A DNA stretch of 64,000 nt, from the NCBI GenBank assembly GCA_028023455.1, contig JAQFVV010000001.1:24853401-24917400 (forward strand), given 5' to 3'. Origin of the DNA: Epiperipatus broadwayi (taxonomy: Eukaryota; Onychophora; Udeonychophora; Euonychophora; Peripatidae). Of this stretch, positions 27,201 through 42,200 are shown piece by piece. The notes beneath the pieces are model-generated. The model saw nothing but the letters and a program-made list of their open reading frames with translations. It was not told where the DNA came from and did no database searches. Position 1 is the stretch's first letter. Each line of letters begins with the position of its first letter. The position numbers and the translations under genes were made by a program.

Positions 27201-30200
27201 TCTCTCCTTTTTATTTACATTCCAATCTTATTGATATTTGTTAATTTTTTTTTTATTATTATTATTATATATACTTTGGTCATCTCCCCTATTACACAGC
27301 TCACCAACTTCAGTTTTTATATATATATTTTCTTTAATTACACCTCTTAGGTGTTTATAGTAATTGGATCTTTGAACAATATTATTTATCTACATTGGAC
27401 CATTATGGCATATGGGCACTTCTCATTGAATGACATATGTAACGTCGTGAAGTTTTTCCACGTTTTTTTTTTTTCAAATTATTTTATATATATTTTGAAT
27501 CTTTATTGCTTTTATGCTTTTCCATTAAATATAGTGTTGAATTGGTTTAATTGATTTGCTTAATAGATATAGTTTTGTATACATATTAATTATTTATAAA
27601 TTTGAAACTGTTTCGACAACCCTTTGATCATATAGTCAAGCAGAGAGGTAGAATATTACTGATAGATTAACTAAATTCTATCTATGATCAGACTGAGATT
27701 GCACAAACGTCCAAATCTCGATCATTTTTCCTGATCACAGGACCCCAAACTGTTGGGACTACGCCACTCTTCCAAAGGCAATTTATTTTTTTCGAGATAA
27801 ATCTCAGGTGCCATCCAGCCATATAAACTTTATAAAACTGGAATGTTTTGGACGAAAGATACAGAGGAATCTAGCACTCGAAAAATAACCCAGACTAGTT
27901 CCAACACTTTGAGACAGGGGATCCAGCACATAAATCAAGAACACATATCAAACTTGCCCAATTTTTTTTTTTTAGTCATGAAGATGCAGGTAAAGAAAAA
28001 AAGAACAATCCAAGTAATCTTGAGAAAATACTTTTTATTTCTATACACATGTACACAAGTATGTTAATATTTCCATTACACATATATTTACCACTAAAAT
28101 ATATATATATATATAATAATAATTAATAAATAGGATTAGTAAGATATAATTTATTGCATACTTCTTCAATTATGTAATTCTAATATTGATAATCTCAATA
28201 GTTCTTCCTTCATATTAATTCATTTATACCTGATAATGTCTAGATATTTACCAATAAAGTTCAATATATTTACCCATGTTTTAACTTGAATATGATGTTA
28301 TATCTATTTATGACCATTTTGGATGATCATCTCTTCATGGTCTATGGGCTTCTAAGTTCACAAGCTCTTTTCATTATTCATGGCTGGCCATTTGGTCATC
28401 AGCTTCGGTAACAAGAGTTTTTCATTTCAGGTGAGGCATTGATGGCAGGAGAGAGAGATTGATGATGACGGAGACCGAGAATGAAGTCTAGTTGGGCACT
28501 CATGTAGTTTTCTTCACAGTACATGATGTTATTTAGTCAATTATTAATTTTATATTCTATTGCATCCCTTCTTAATAAATTGCAGTTGTCTGCTTCTCTC
28601 AGACTTTCTGTGAACTTCAGAAATAACTCTGATAAACTATCTTATCTTCTTTTAGATTAATCTACTATCTTGTCAGCCAGGAACTTTCCAAAATTTAATT
28701 GCATTTCTGCCAATGAGATAGTTTACAAAGATTACTTGTTATTAATTATTTTATTGTTCTATTTCTAATTTGAATTACATTTTATTTCAATTTACTTCAT
28801 TCATCAGTATTTCAATTTACATTATGTTTTGACATTATATCCTATTTCTTTTTCTTTCTACAACATTAATTCTTTTTTGAAATTCTATTATTAAAGATTA
28901 AAAGAAAAGAGTGGGTTGTGAATTTTAATTTAAAACTTAAATCAGATTTTCTTTCTCCATCCTTACAATTCAGTTAAAAAAACTATTAATTTTCTTTCCT
29001 TGTTCTTAACTTATCCATCTACTTGCTACTCTTAGTTTATATTACTGTATTTTAAGTATAAATATGACTTATGTTTTACTTCATAAATTCTTCTCTTTCA
29101 TTTACTTACCTTTTTTTTTTTTTCATTTTGACGAACTGCAAACAAGTACATGTAATGCATGTATATATACATGAGTGTTACACTATATATATATATGAGA
29201 GCATTACAATATATAGCAAGTTCAATCATGCAAGTTTGCTTTGATGGTCAGGAGATTCTCAATGAAATTAAACTATTTATTCTACAGTTATTATTTGTTA
29301 AAGTTAAACTAGTGATTGCAATTCAGCAGACTGTAATTGACTTCTCTAAGAATTAATTAACATTCAAAACGTTTTTAAAATGTCTTTATTTATAGGGAAT
29401 GATTTTAGTTCATTGTAGATTTATTTTATTGAATCCTAATCTGTTTTAAATTTTATAAAGTGTAAGCAAGTCTGTATTCCTAATTAATAATTAATAGTTA
29501 TATTCCTACCGCCAAAGATCTCATCTATGGCAGCTTAAGTGAGAATTTGTACCTAAGAAACTTGGTTGAAATCTCTTCTAAATTGGATGCCTTACATAGA
29601 AATAAACTATTGAAAATCAAATACAGAGAATTGTTTACAAATTTTTTTACTGGAAACTTAGAAATTGGTCTGGACAAAAAATTCTAGTGGTATTGAAGAT
29701 TCTGCAAATATTAGTGCTAGATAACAAATGTATCACAAGTATACAATATTTATGCTGCCTATCTGACAGTCTTTTTGAATTTTGCATATCATTTTGCTTT
29801 AGAAATATAAATATACCTTTATGAAATAAATTGTCATTTAAATACACTTTTATTTGCTTATACAACAATTCATTTTTTTGGTAATCTAAGATTAATTTGA
29901 TTCAGCTTATAAAAGTGTAAATTAACTAACCACCATCTTTCTACTAAGATTTGCATTTTTTCTATATTGTTCATATTTATCTGAAGATGTCAAAAAGATG
30001 GATCCATGTTTCATAAAATTTATTATACTTAAATATACAATATAATTGTTGAAGTTTCCATATATATATTTACAAGCTTTTCTTATAGATGTTTTAAATT
30101 CTTATCAACCCAAGGCTTTTGTTTTAAATAAAAATAATATAATAACAAGGTTTATTGAATAATGTTTTTTGAATATTTAAAGGATACTTCATAGAAATGG

Positions 30201-33200
30201 TTATGATTTAGTCAATTTGGACAGCATGGAGATAAGATTTCAAGGCAAGTTGAATACAGAAGAATACTGATTTATTGAGAATTGTATAATGATGAATACT
30301 AAAAATAAAATATTAGAAATAGTGAATTCTAATAAATTGTATGGTTAACTCATTTTTTTTAAAAAGAAAAAAATAGATGGATATAAATAATTATAAAAAA
30401 AAAATCTAACTGGCATTTAGTCTTAAGAGATCACATATGGAAATTGAAACAAAATTTTTTAAAAGAATAAGTAAAAACAGACTTTCTATGACAATTAATT
30501 TAAAAATAATTATGAAATTACAACTTTTTGGGTTATGCTCATTAAATAATCATTTTTATAACAGATAAAACTTTATTGAAGAACTACTGAGATAATAGAA
30601 GTTAAAATGTAAAGCCACAATAAAAATTCATTATTAACTACTTGTATTTTAATTTTCTATGGTGTTTGTGTAAATATGTATTTTTGGTAAAATTAGACCT
30701 AAAATATAAATAGCACAATTATTGTATTATAGACATCAAATGTTTTATTAGTTTTCAATAGGCAACAACTTTTTCATGAATGGATTGTGACCATTAAATA
30801 TATTTCTATTAGTTTTTTATAGTTGGTGTTCGTTTTTTTTCTTTGATATAAATATTTATATTCTGTTTGTGAAAATGATTTTTTTTTTTTAAATTAAAGC
30901 AAAAAACATTTAAGATTTATGATTTTAATAATTGATTATGCATAATAAAGAATATAGAAACATTTTTATTAAGAGCTTTTAGTGATCAAATGTAATAAAT
31001 TTATCATTTAAATATATGTATTTTTTGCACCCATTGTTGATAAAAATGATTATCAAAAATACTTATAAATCTGGATGGCATGTTATATATTTTTTTTCTT
31101 GTTGTACTTTATACTAAATCTTGAATATTGTTGTTATAAAATTATAATCATGATAAAAATTTTAATTTTTTTTAATGTGAAATGATTTATTTTTTAGTTG
31201 AAACTGAAGTTGGTCGTGTTTGGAATACTTATGAAGGCTTTAATATAATTCTTTGTGAACAAGTTAAAACTCTAATAAAGTTAGGAGCACCTAAACAACT
31301 AAAGGTATTTAATTTATGATAATTGAAATATTTTTGCAGAGTTTAATATATTATTTTAAGATATATTTATAAATAATATATAAACATTTATGTTCAATTT
31401 ATTTATATATATATATATTTTTAATAAATATTTAAAAAAGCACTCTTATATAATTACGATAGAATGACAGCCTGTTAAGCTAATTGCGCAGACGCTGTGA
31501 GAATGTTATTAATAAATGAATACCTTCGAACAACCACATGATATAGTATTTGTGTAAGAGTAAAAAGGAATCCTCTTACCCTTACGACTCAAATGTTTAT
31601 ATATGAGCAAATCTAAAGTAGTTGTAACGAAGGCGTAACTACATAATAGTCACTTTAAATTACTATATATAATGTCTGTATGAATGACGCCGATGAAATT
31701 TTCTAGAATTTACTGAACGCCACTCTAAACGAAACTAAATCATATACATGGATAAGCATTTATTTTATAACGTCTTGCGTGCGATTATAATTACGATAGA
31801 ATGACAGTCTGTTAAGCTAATTGCGCAGACGCTGTGAGAATGTTATTAATAAATGAATACCTTCGAACAACCACATGATATAGTATTTGTGTAAGAGTAA
31901 AAAGGAATCCTCTTACCCTTACGACTCAAATGTTTATATATGAGCAAATCTAAAGTAGTTGTAACGAAGGCATAACTACATAATAGTCACTTTAAATTAC
32001 TATATATAATGTCTGTATGAATGACGCCGATGAAATTTTCTAGAATTTACTGAACGCCACTCTAAACGAAACTAAATCATATACATGGATAAGCATTTAT
32101 TTTATAACGTCTTGCGTGCGATTATAATTACGATAGAATGACAGCCTGTTAAGCTAATTGCGTCGTAAGGGTAAGAGGATTCCTTTTTACTCTTACACAA
32201 ATACTATATCATGTGGTTGTTCGAAGGTATTCATTTATTAATAACATTCTCACAGCGTCTGCGCAATTAGCTTAACAGGCTGTCATTCTATCGTAATTAT
32301 AATCGCATGCAAGACGTTATAAAATAAATGCTTATCCATGTATAAAAGCTTATATAGTCAATATCACCCAGATTTTATAGAAAGTGTTTTGTTTTTTTAA
32401 AATAAATAAATATTTTAAGTGAATGAGCACAAGAATGTTACAGTAATAATGTTTGAGTACTGAACTCAAAATGTAATACTTGGTAGTAAATTTTTGGTCT
32501 AGATTAACCATCAATTAGCAAAATAAGCACATGATTAAAGCATAAGTGGAAGTAGATTAATTTTTCCTTTATCTATTTTACCCAAACTCTTTTACTGCTA
32601 CAATAAGTAGTGAGAAGTGTTGGGTCTTCGAAATGCAAGCACTCAGAATATCAACAAATAAAATGATAAATAATAACCACAAATAAATGATGAAAGGTAA
32701 TTAATAGCAAAAAGTTATCACTACACACAAACACAATATATATACAGTTCACTTTTGGTTCACTTCTCATGATGCACTTCACAACTGTCTGCTTCCTGTA
32801 CGGTTTCCCAAAATCTTTGGCCTGGTTCTGCTGCTGCTCACGAACACATTTTGACTTCGCACTAGAGCGCTGCACTGCCACTTAAGCTTGGCACTCGTTC
32901 ATTTGGTAAATTCACTAGAAATGAGAATCACGTACTTTGTTGTTCAAACTATTTATATCTGCCTTTTGGACTCGGGCAATCCAGGTTTCATTCTTGACCG
33001 TTATCAGTCTTGCATTTCCCATTAGTGTTTTTAATCAGTGATTTCAATTTCCATTGTATCAAGAAATATTTTTAATTAACAAATATTTCTTAGCAATTAT
33101 CAAATGCAATTTTTTAATAGCAAATACGTAAATATTTTCCATTGTTACACTCCACGCAAATTTAATCACTAACTAAATCCTTATCAGTTATCGATCTAAA

Positions 33201-36200
33201 ATATATTTCTCTAATATATTTTCTTTATTTTTTCTGGAATTTCTATATACATTTTTTAGAAGAAATATTATGCTGTGTCCCTAACTATAACTCGGCGACC
33301 AGCAAATAAATATACAATAACACTAGACAGAATAACAGTACATATATATTTAGTAATAATAATTTATTAACAATTAGGAAAAAGAATTCCTGTACTGATC
33401 TTTAACACACATATAAAGTCTGAATTTGAGTGAGCTTAATTCACAGGTTAATTACTGAATAGCAACTAATGATTATAAAGTTAAGGTAAGCTATTATTCC
33501 CTTTACCTTCACTAATGTCTGTAGTCTTTATAACACAACCCTCGATGAGCCTCTTGAGGCGTTTCAAAATAATAATAAGACCGAAACGGTTTGTTAAAAG
33601 CACTAGTCGGATTAGTGACCACCTTCCCTATTTTCTTGCATAGGTAATTCACTTTTGCCATTCCAGTTACTTTCCTGTTTGCAAATACGTGCTAAGTGCC
33701 TCTTTTTCTCACATTTAAAGCATGACTCTTTAACCACCTATAGTCTTTTGATATGTGGCCTTTTTTACCAGAACAAAAACATGTTACTCTAATATTCCTA
33801 CACTTTTTCAGTTTTCATCCCTCTTAGTGCTAAAAACCTGAGTCTGTTCAAGTATTAATTCATAAGCTATACCTGTTTTTATGGCATCTCATGCATAATC
33901 TCGGTTTCCATGAGAAATTGTTATCTGAGCCTATTGTCAGACATTTTCCATAGTGATTGGTCCATGAGTATTTCAACCACGAACTAACCATACCCACAAC
34001 CTTTGGTCAATTCTCTAAGAGCTGCGTTATACTCTTTAATTTTTTCACCCTCTAGCTGCTTCCTTCTTCGTAAGGTTAGGCGAGCTATATGCAGTGACAG
34101 ATGAGGGCTAAAATGATTGCCTAATTTCTCAATAAGATTCTCATACTTTATTTTCTCAGTTATAGGCAAGTCAAATAATATATTTACAACTTCTATCACT
34201 TTAATACCAGTGAAGCACATAAGTGCAGCTTCCTTTTGTTATCTTCAATACTGTTTAATGTAAAGAAGTTTTGTAACTGCTTAATATAAAACAGCCATTC
34301 AGACACATTGCTGACCTCAAATTCAAGTATGCATTTCTGCCCAAAAGCAGTCATGACTGATTAACTGAACAATTAGCCTTACTACTAACTTTAATGGCTA
34401 TAATTCTGTACTTTTCTCCCTAAGTTCGAAAACCTGACTGCCAGAAGCTTACTAATGGCTTAAACTCTTTCATATCTCCCTAGTTTCGAACAACAGTGAC
34501 TGCCAATAATTTGGCTTTTTAAAAAGCTTTTTTGCTATTCACAGGTTCAATGCGACTGTGCCAATAATTTTGTGTGTTCCCAACTATGACTGGAGACCAG
34601 CAAACAAATATACAATAAAACTCGACAGAATAACAGCACATATAGATTTAGCAATTTATTAACAATTAGGAAAAAGAATTACTATACTGATCTTTAACAA
34701 ACATTTAAAGCCCGCATTTGAGCAAGTTTAATTCACAGATTAATTACTGAATAGCAAATAATGATTATAAAGTTAAGGTAAGCTATTATTCATTTTACAT
34801 TCACTAATCTCTATAGTCTTTATAACGAGGTATTTCAAAATAATAATAAGACTGAGGCGGTCTGTTAAAAGCACTAGTCCGCTAGTGACCTACAGGAACC
34901 AAGATTCTGGGACTGAAATCTTCTGATGATGATCTTCACTGCTCTTCAACTCATGGACATAATGACTGTAGCAACAATCTTAGAAAGAGCACACAGTCCT
35001 TTTTCTCTGGCTTTTTATATCGATTTCTTCTTTTGTTTTTCCTATCTTTTTTGGAGCAATTTGACTTTTGCTTTAATTAGTTTGCTTAATTAATTTACAT
35101 ATTCATCTTAGGTTTATATTACACATGCAATTAATTACTTAGGAATTCATTTCCGTATAAGGTAATTCATAAGTCTATTCAATTAATTAATATATACATG
35201 CATCTAATTAAAAGCTTTTATTTTTTATACTTCCTTTAATTAAACATTTCTTTTCAATGATTTATTTAGCAGCATTATTAAGTTTAAAATATTATTTAAT
35301 ATTTTGCAACAAGCAATATAAACAAATCATTTTCTTATAATTTTTAGCAAAAATTTTTTTAAAAAAATTATTGCAAATTTGTATTTTTTCTATTGCTATA
35401 ATTGTAACTAAATAATTAAACACATATTCTGATATTGAAAAAAAAACTGAATTTTTTTAATGACTTTATTTTATTTACAAAATTCCCATGTGTTTCAACA
35501 TTCATCTCTGAAATGTGTTAACATTTTTATTGTCTAATTCATATAATTGCTTTTTTATTTTTAACATTTATTTTAATTATCACTGAAATATTTGAAAACT
35601 GCATTGTAATGAAAAATGAAAAATAGGGAAATGCTTATTAAATACGTGTAGGAAATTTATTTTTATTTTTTAATGGTCTGCATTATGATTAATTAAGTAA
35701 TTTTAATATTGTAATTAATTTCTAAAAGGTAGTACCTTTCTTATATTGTTTTTTATGTGTGTGAAGACTGGGGGAGAACAATTTGTGTTGATACTAGTTT
35801 GTCTTTTTTTTATATTTTAATAATAACTTTTTTTTTTCTTATACTTAATATTGTCTTTTAAAATATGATTATAATTAGTGTATGGATGAAGCGATACAAT
35901 GATTAACATACTAAAATATATAAATATTGAATAAAAGAATTAAGTTCTCTTTTACGATAATATAATCTTGATTAAATATAAAGAATATATTTAAAACTAT
36001 AAAAGGCATATATTTTATTCCCAAAATTATCAATGCATTGGCCAAATATTTGATCATAGATTTTGCTACAAATGATTTTTTGAATGGGATCTACAATTTT
36101 AGACTACATATTATCTTTCTTTTGTGATGCCATAATAACAAAATTTGGAGATTAAGTTTGATATCCAAAAGCTGATTTTTCTAATTGAAGGAGTTTTTAT

Positions 36201-39200
36201 TTCATTATTTTATCAGATGGTTTCATCAAAGATAAAAGCAGTTCTATTTGTAATAATGAGTCTTTTATTGGCATATTACAGTCTTATAAAATATAAATTA
36301 TAATGCTTCATAAGTTTAATTCTACTGATGGTTTTTACAATTTAATAATTTAAAATAAATATCTATCTATTAAGTGCTGATATGATTTGATGGACTGTTT
36401 TTCCAAGATCTTGGTTTAACCTATGACTAATCATTAAATTATAAAATGATCTTCTTGTAGTGTCTATTAATATTGTCTGTGTTAATGTCAGCCAAAATTA
36501 TTAAGAGAATTAATACTGATTTATTGTGAGCCATCATTATTAACAAAATTATTGACTATAGTATTGTCTGCAATAAGGAGATTATCAAGTTTCTTTTTGC
36601 ATCCAAATTAATACATTTAATCTTATGGATTATTAAGTATTTTTATAAATGATAGATTGAAATATAAAATATATTAACAACAAGTAATTAAATCTTAATT
36701 GGATTGTGTGCATGTTGTAATGGTCAGCGTGTTGTAGTATAGTTGCATATGATTTTGCATTTATATTAGTGTGACTATAGTTAAAAGTCTTCTGAGAATA
36801 GGCAAGCCTACAAGTAGCTTTGTAAATCTCTTGTGAGCCTACTCTTAAATTCCAATCTTATTAAATTGAAAATTACAGAGACCATGTTCCTTTGTAAGTA
36901 TTAGCTGATAGGTATAATCATTATAATGGGTGATACCGAACTACATGACAGACTTGGAATAATATTATTAAAGTAAATTACTAAAGAAGTTCCCTTTCCC
37001 TCACGCTTTCAGATATGTTGAACTTTCATGTGATTGTTTAATATGATGTATGCAATTAAATGAAAAATGTAACATATTTATCATACCTCATTCTTCCAGT
37101 GATCTTCATTCTTCTCTATTATGTTATCATACATGGTAGCTATCTTTTTTATTTTATAGACATTTTCAATTATGCACGTATATCTGCAACATACATAGCT
37201 ATTAAATTTTCATATTTAAAATGAACTAGTATTTAATATCTAAAGACACAGAATCATTCTTAATAGCAAAAATTAAATAAATTTATTAACAATAAAATAA
37301 AATCGAACATGATAATAACACTTTTCTTATATCAGATCTATGAAAGCTGATTAATATTCAGCATAAATGTATTAAAATATTATTCTTAAATATATCGTTT
37401 TTTTGATTATCATTAGCTTATTTCATTTATCAGATTAATGTCCTAGTAACTTAATATCATAGCTAGATATATTTGCTTAATTGATATGTAATTAAAGATA
37501 CATTATTATTATAACTGGAACATTATAAAAACTAATCTCAATTTCTTATATTAATTAAAATAATTATCTCTTTAAATCCTAAGATGTCATCTTTAATTTA
37601 AAAAAAAAATTACAAGAAATATAATTTTTGATATATTTTCTATTTTATTAGAATAAATATAAATATTTACATGTTATTAGAAAGAGAAAATATGAATGAA
37701 TGTAATAAAGCTGATAAAATAGTCATTACCTAAAAAAAAAAAATTAAAAAAAAAGAGATTTTTAACACTTTTAAACATTATTATTTTTACATTACTTCAC
37801 AAATTCTAAATTTTGAAAGTTATATGTTAAAATTATAATTTTATAGACAGCTTCATCACATTTGTCATAAAATGCTAAAAAAAAATAGTATATAACATGA
37901 CCTACCTGAGACAGATTTTCATGATAAAATGTAGGAAAAGGAGACAATTGTTAACTTATTTTTGGTAGCAGTCCCAGTTATTGTCCTTGCATGCAGGGTA
38001 TCTTCTAGTCCTTCCATGCAGGATATCTATTAGAAATGCTAGGTTTTAGTGAGGGCAAAAAAAAATAACAATAAGAACTTTAAATCAATTATTTTATATA
38101 GCGTGATGTTTATAAACTGTAATATTTAAACAGCATTAAACTGTTGCACATGTGCTTTGCAGATTTTAAATATAAATGACTGAATACTAACACTTCAAAC
38201 ACATGATAAAGTCTTTGGAAAAGATAGAGTGGCCATCTATCCTTTCGAACCCAAACGCTTTTGTATGGGCAAATCTTAAGTGTTTGAAAGTGAAAGCATG
38301 AAGAACTTTAGTAAATTGGAAATTATGGAAAAAATATAATTAATTACTATATTATTGAAAAATGGGGTGGTGGGCGAGACGTAAAATATGTATTCTTTTC
38401 AAGCAAAAAGCGTATTCAAAAAAATAAATATCAAACAAAGAAAAATTTCTCTACAATAAAAACAAAGTACATCAATAAACAGCAAAATAAACAAAATTAT
38501 TACAAGCACTCATTATATATATGTGTAGTAGATAATGATGCAGACTGCCTGATGCATACTGGTTTAGCATAAAATATGCATATTAAGGATCATTAATCCT
38601 TTTCACATGTGTAGTCATGTATATCAGTTGTCTGAAATAGATTTGAGGGAGCTTGAAAGTCTTTTCAAATACTTGGAAAATATAAATAGATGAAGAAAAT
38701 CAAGAGAAAAATAACAGTGAAGATACATATTGTAAACCATAAGTAATTCAAGACCTTGAAGTAAAGTTCAAATTGTCTAACTTAAAACTGAAAAAAACAA
38801 GACTTACAAAATTGCAACAAATGAACAATAATATAAATAAAATCGTGATATATCTTATTTATTGCAGGACCAAGTTAGAGATATGGTTCTCGGTGTACAT
38901 GTGCACCAGGATAGATTGTGGTTGTATGGGTTGAGGTATCTGAGCTGTGTGACTATAAAACTGCAACAAATGAATATAATGTTACTATAATCAAGCAATA
39001 AATGAACAATAGTATAAATAAAATCATGACATATCTTACCTATTGCAGGTCCAAGTAGAGATATGGTTCTCGGTCTACATGTGCATCAGGGTGGATTGAG
39101 TCATCTGAGCTGTGTGACTACAAAATTGCAACATATGAATATAATGTTAATATAATCATGCAATAATAAATGAACAATAATATAAATAAAATCATGATAT

Positions 39201-42200
39201 ATCTTACCTATTGCTGAACCAAATAGGAATATGATTCTGAGCCTGTCTGTGTGCCATAGGTGTTGTAGTTGGTAGGATAGAAGATTTATAAAGGCGTTTG
39301 AGCTGTGGTGCATCTGGTATGATAAGCAGCAAAGCAACCTCTCTCTTCACTCCTACACAAGGGGATGCATCCACATTCCACGTAGCCAAAATAAGTTGCT
39401 TGACATGCTTTGTTTTTCAGGCATGCAGTGCACCTCCTTTTGATGAGTTTATTATGGCTGCACAGATCAGCTATAGTATGGCACTCAGATGGAATCTGAA
39501 GATGCGATATTACTAAAGGCTTCATTTTCCTGGTTGTGTATTCACTATTAAGGCTGGCTGATAAAGCTTTTCTATATTCCAGGTGTTATGTAGGCTGCAT
39601 TTGCTTTTGGGGCATGTATAGTGTGTATAAAATGTAGGAATAAGTAATAGCTGTATCAAAACAATACAATGCCACAGTAAGTGCATAGGCCAATGCTTAG
39701 ACGTTCTATTTCCAGCCATATGCAGTTCGCTTCTGGTTTGTTAAGTCAACCCCACTGATGAAAAAGTCGTATTTTTTAATTGCATTTGGACATGGATATG
39801 TATGTCATGCACCATCCTTATGTGTTCTAACAACAGCACCACCTCCAGATAGTGGATAGGCATTATTGAGTATAACAATTGGCTTCTTATCCATCCAAAC
39901 TAGAAACTCAAGACCACTGTCAATTACAGAATGGAAGTCTCCTCTCTTCATCTGTTTATAATTTTTAGCTTTTTCATAGATGCTACCTGGAATACCCTTC
40001 CTATCAACTTTCAGCGTGCCACAACAAGAGATTTTACTTGTAGACAGCTTTTGTGGTAATCGTACACTAGTAAAATATCCACAAAAAAGAATATTCTGTT
40101 TAGCAAGTTGTGGCAAAACCACTGACAGCACTGCTCGGAATCCCAGATTTAGGCCAGCATTTGTAGTTGCACTTTCGCCTGTATACAACTCCATATGGTA
40201 CACATATCCATTATGGTTATATGTACAGACCCACCATTTGAAGCATCACTTTATTGGTTTTGAGGCATCAAACTGTTTCATGGTGATACGATCCTTAAAT
40301 TTAGTAATTGCTTCATCAACTGCTACTTCTTGGTGCATCTGATATGCTGCCTTGAAATTAACTTTACAGTGATTGGCCTGATTTTATAAATTCTATCATG
40401 CTCTTTACTAGTAATTGGTGGCATAGATTTATTGTCATTAAAATGCCAAATTATTTAGAAATTTCAAAAAATTGATCTCGGGTCATAACTTTAGTCAATT
40501 AAGCAATCTTTGAGATTTAAAATTTATATTATGAGCTTTCCTTTATTTATTTAATTCAACCATATTTTTCTTATTTTCTTACACGCACATATTTTATTAT
40601 TTCTATGTGAATAAATAAAAGAGAGAACCTTAGTTTTATAACATAATAACTCTAATTTTTGGTAAATTCATTTTCTTTCTCCCTTTCATGCACACACTTC
40701 TGTTATTTATTTATGTATTTAAAATCAACATTACTTTACAAACACATTCCTCATTCTTAAATGAAATGGAGAGATTTTAGTTTTTAAGTTTTTTTAAATT
40801 TTACTAAGTTAAATTTTTCCCCTTCTAATCACTGTTTAATTTGCAAAAACTTTATGAATGATGCAGGATTTAGATTCCGCCGCGCGAACTGCATTTTTAA
40901 AATAAAACTCTTCAACTTTCTAAATAACATTTTTTTCTTAAACTTATTCTAAATTATATTATTATTTATTGAACCTTTAATCATTTCTTTTGACAAAACT
41001 TATTTTAGTCATTTATTGGTAACTGATTCTGCAGTGATTTTTATTTATTAAATTTTAATTTTAAAATCTTTACATTGTTTATGCAATTTTTTATTTTAAT
41101 AATTTTAGACAAAATTATTATAAATATGTAACGCGTGGTTAGCGGCACATTACACCATCCCCTGCTAAGAGAAAAGTGTGTCATTTTGACCATTTTTTAT
41201 CTCTAATGACCCTTTTACTAACCTTTAACTATTTACATTAACTGTTATTGACATTAGACCATTATTTCCCTTCCCCACTTTTTTATTATTATTACCTCCT
41301 GTCTGGTGGTTGTTTTTCCCTTTTTACTAATCTTAATGACTGGACGTTATATGCTCCCTTTTCTTCCACCCCCTGCGCTACCACAAATGCATTTTATTGC
41401 CATATTTCCACTTGATTACATATGGGCCATCGAAAATTGGCTGGAATTTTTTCTATATATGTTTTTCAGGATGACTCACAGGATGAACTTTCACCATGAC
41501 CTCATCTCCTATTCTGAATATGGCTTTAGCTTCTCCCTGCTTCTTCTGTCTTAATTTGCCCATTTTTTAAAAGCCGGTTGAGTGCTTACTCAGCATCCTT
41601 TCTCTTGTTTATTGGATTCATCCCCATTGGCAACCTGGTCTCAAATGGGTATGGGATATTTTTCCCAAAATGTAGTCGAACAGATTCAAACCCTGTGGAT
41701 TCATTTCTTGAATAATTTATCATGTTAACTATTCATGGGATTTCCTTCACCCATATGCAATTATCATCTTGTAAAATGTACAGGTTCAAACCCTGTGGAT
41801 TCGTTTCTTGATTAGTTTATCATGTTAACTATTCATGGGATTTCCTTCACCCATCTACAATGATCATCTTGTATATAAACACGAAATAAATGCCCCAACT
41901 CCCTCATATATGTCCGTTCATATGGAGATTTGACTGAGGTTACGAATTGTAGTAAGTTTATGTTTTATTCCATGCCTATTCATCCATTTCTTCCATTTGT
42001 TACATACAAAGGGCATTCCGTGATCTGACAAGATTTTGTCCGGGATATTCCATGCCTATTCGTCCATTTCTTCCATTTTCTAGATACAAAGGGCATTCCA
42101 TGATCTGACAAGATTTTGTCAGGGATTCCTACAGTCTTAAAGTGCTGTTGTTCCAAGACCCGAATAGTTTGTTTTGTGTTAGCTTGAGTTACTGATATGC

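Larger units (their letters stand above)
22548..29208 (-). mobile_element. LTR retrotransposon with very long LTRs, pol missing
   Basis: Two direct repeats flank 2.6 kb of internal sequence. Both start TGTAACG on the plus strand and end GCATTA(T/C)A. Next to the left repeat, read on the minus strand, lies the polypurine-like CAAGGGGTATGA, so the element is minus-oriented with its 3' LTR on the left. The internal part keeps a gag-like remnant only; no reverse transcriptase or integrase was found. It is therefore a deleted or non-autonomous copy. Flanks are AT repeats, so an ATAT target duplication is possible but not decisive. Confidence 0.75.
33274..34890 (-). mobile_element. Deleted Ty3/gypsy-type LTR retrotransposon with gag remnant
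   Basis: Direct repeats of about 320-350 bp start TGTGT(C/T)CC(T/C)AACTATGAC or similar at 33274 and 34573. They share TACAATAA, GAATAACAG, AATTTATTAACAATTAGGAA, GATTATAAAGTTAAGGTAAG and AAAGCACTAGTC blocks. On the minus strand, a TTGGCACAGTCGCATTGAAC string just inside the right repeat is a candidate primer-binding site. Only gag fragments lie between, and pol is gone. The right LTR probably extends to about 35000, where AAAAGCC next to ATATAAA-type bases on the minus strand may be its promoter. Confidence 0.7.

Noticed and set aside
29530-29868. Possible Penelope N-terminal helices (plus) and a 73-codon frame (minus)
   Set aside because: Similarity is only a general Leu/Lys pattern, with no catalytic motif nearby.
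39298-40342. Plus-strand frames at 39298-39516 and 39980-40342
   Set aside because: They are antisense shadows of the piggyBac transposase, which carries the recognisable motifs on the minus strand.
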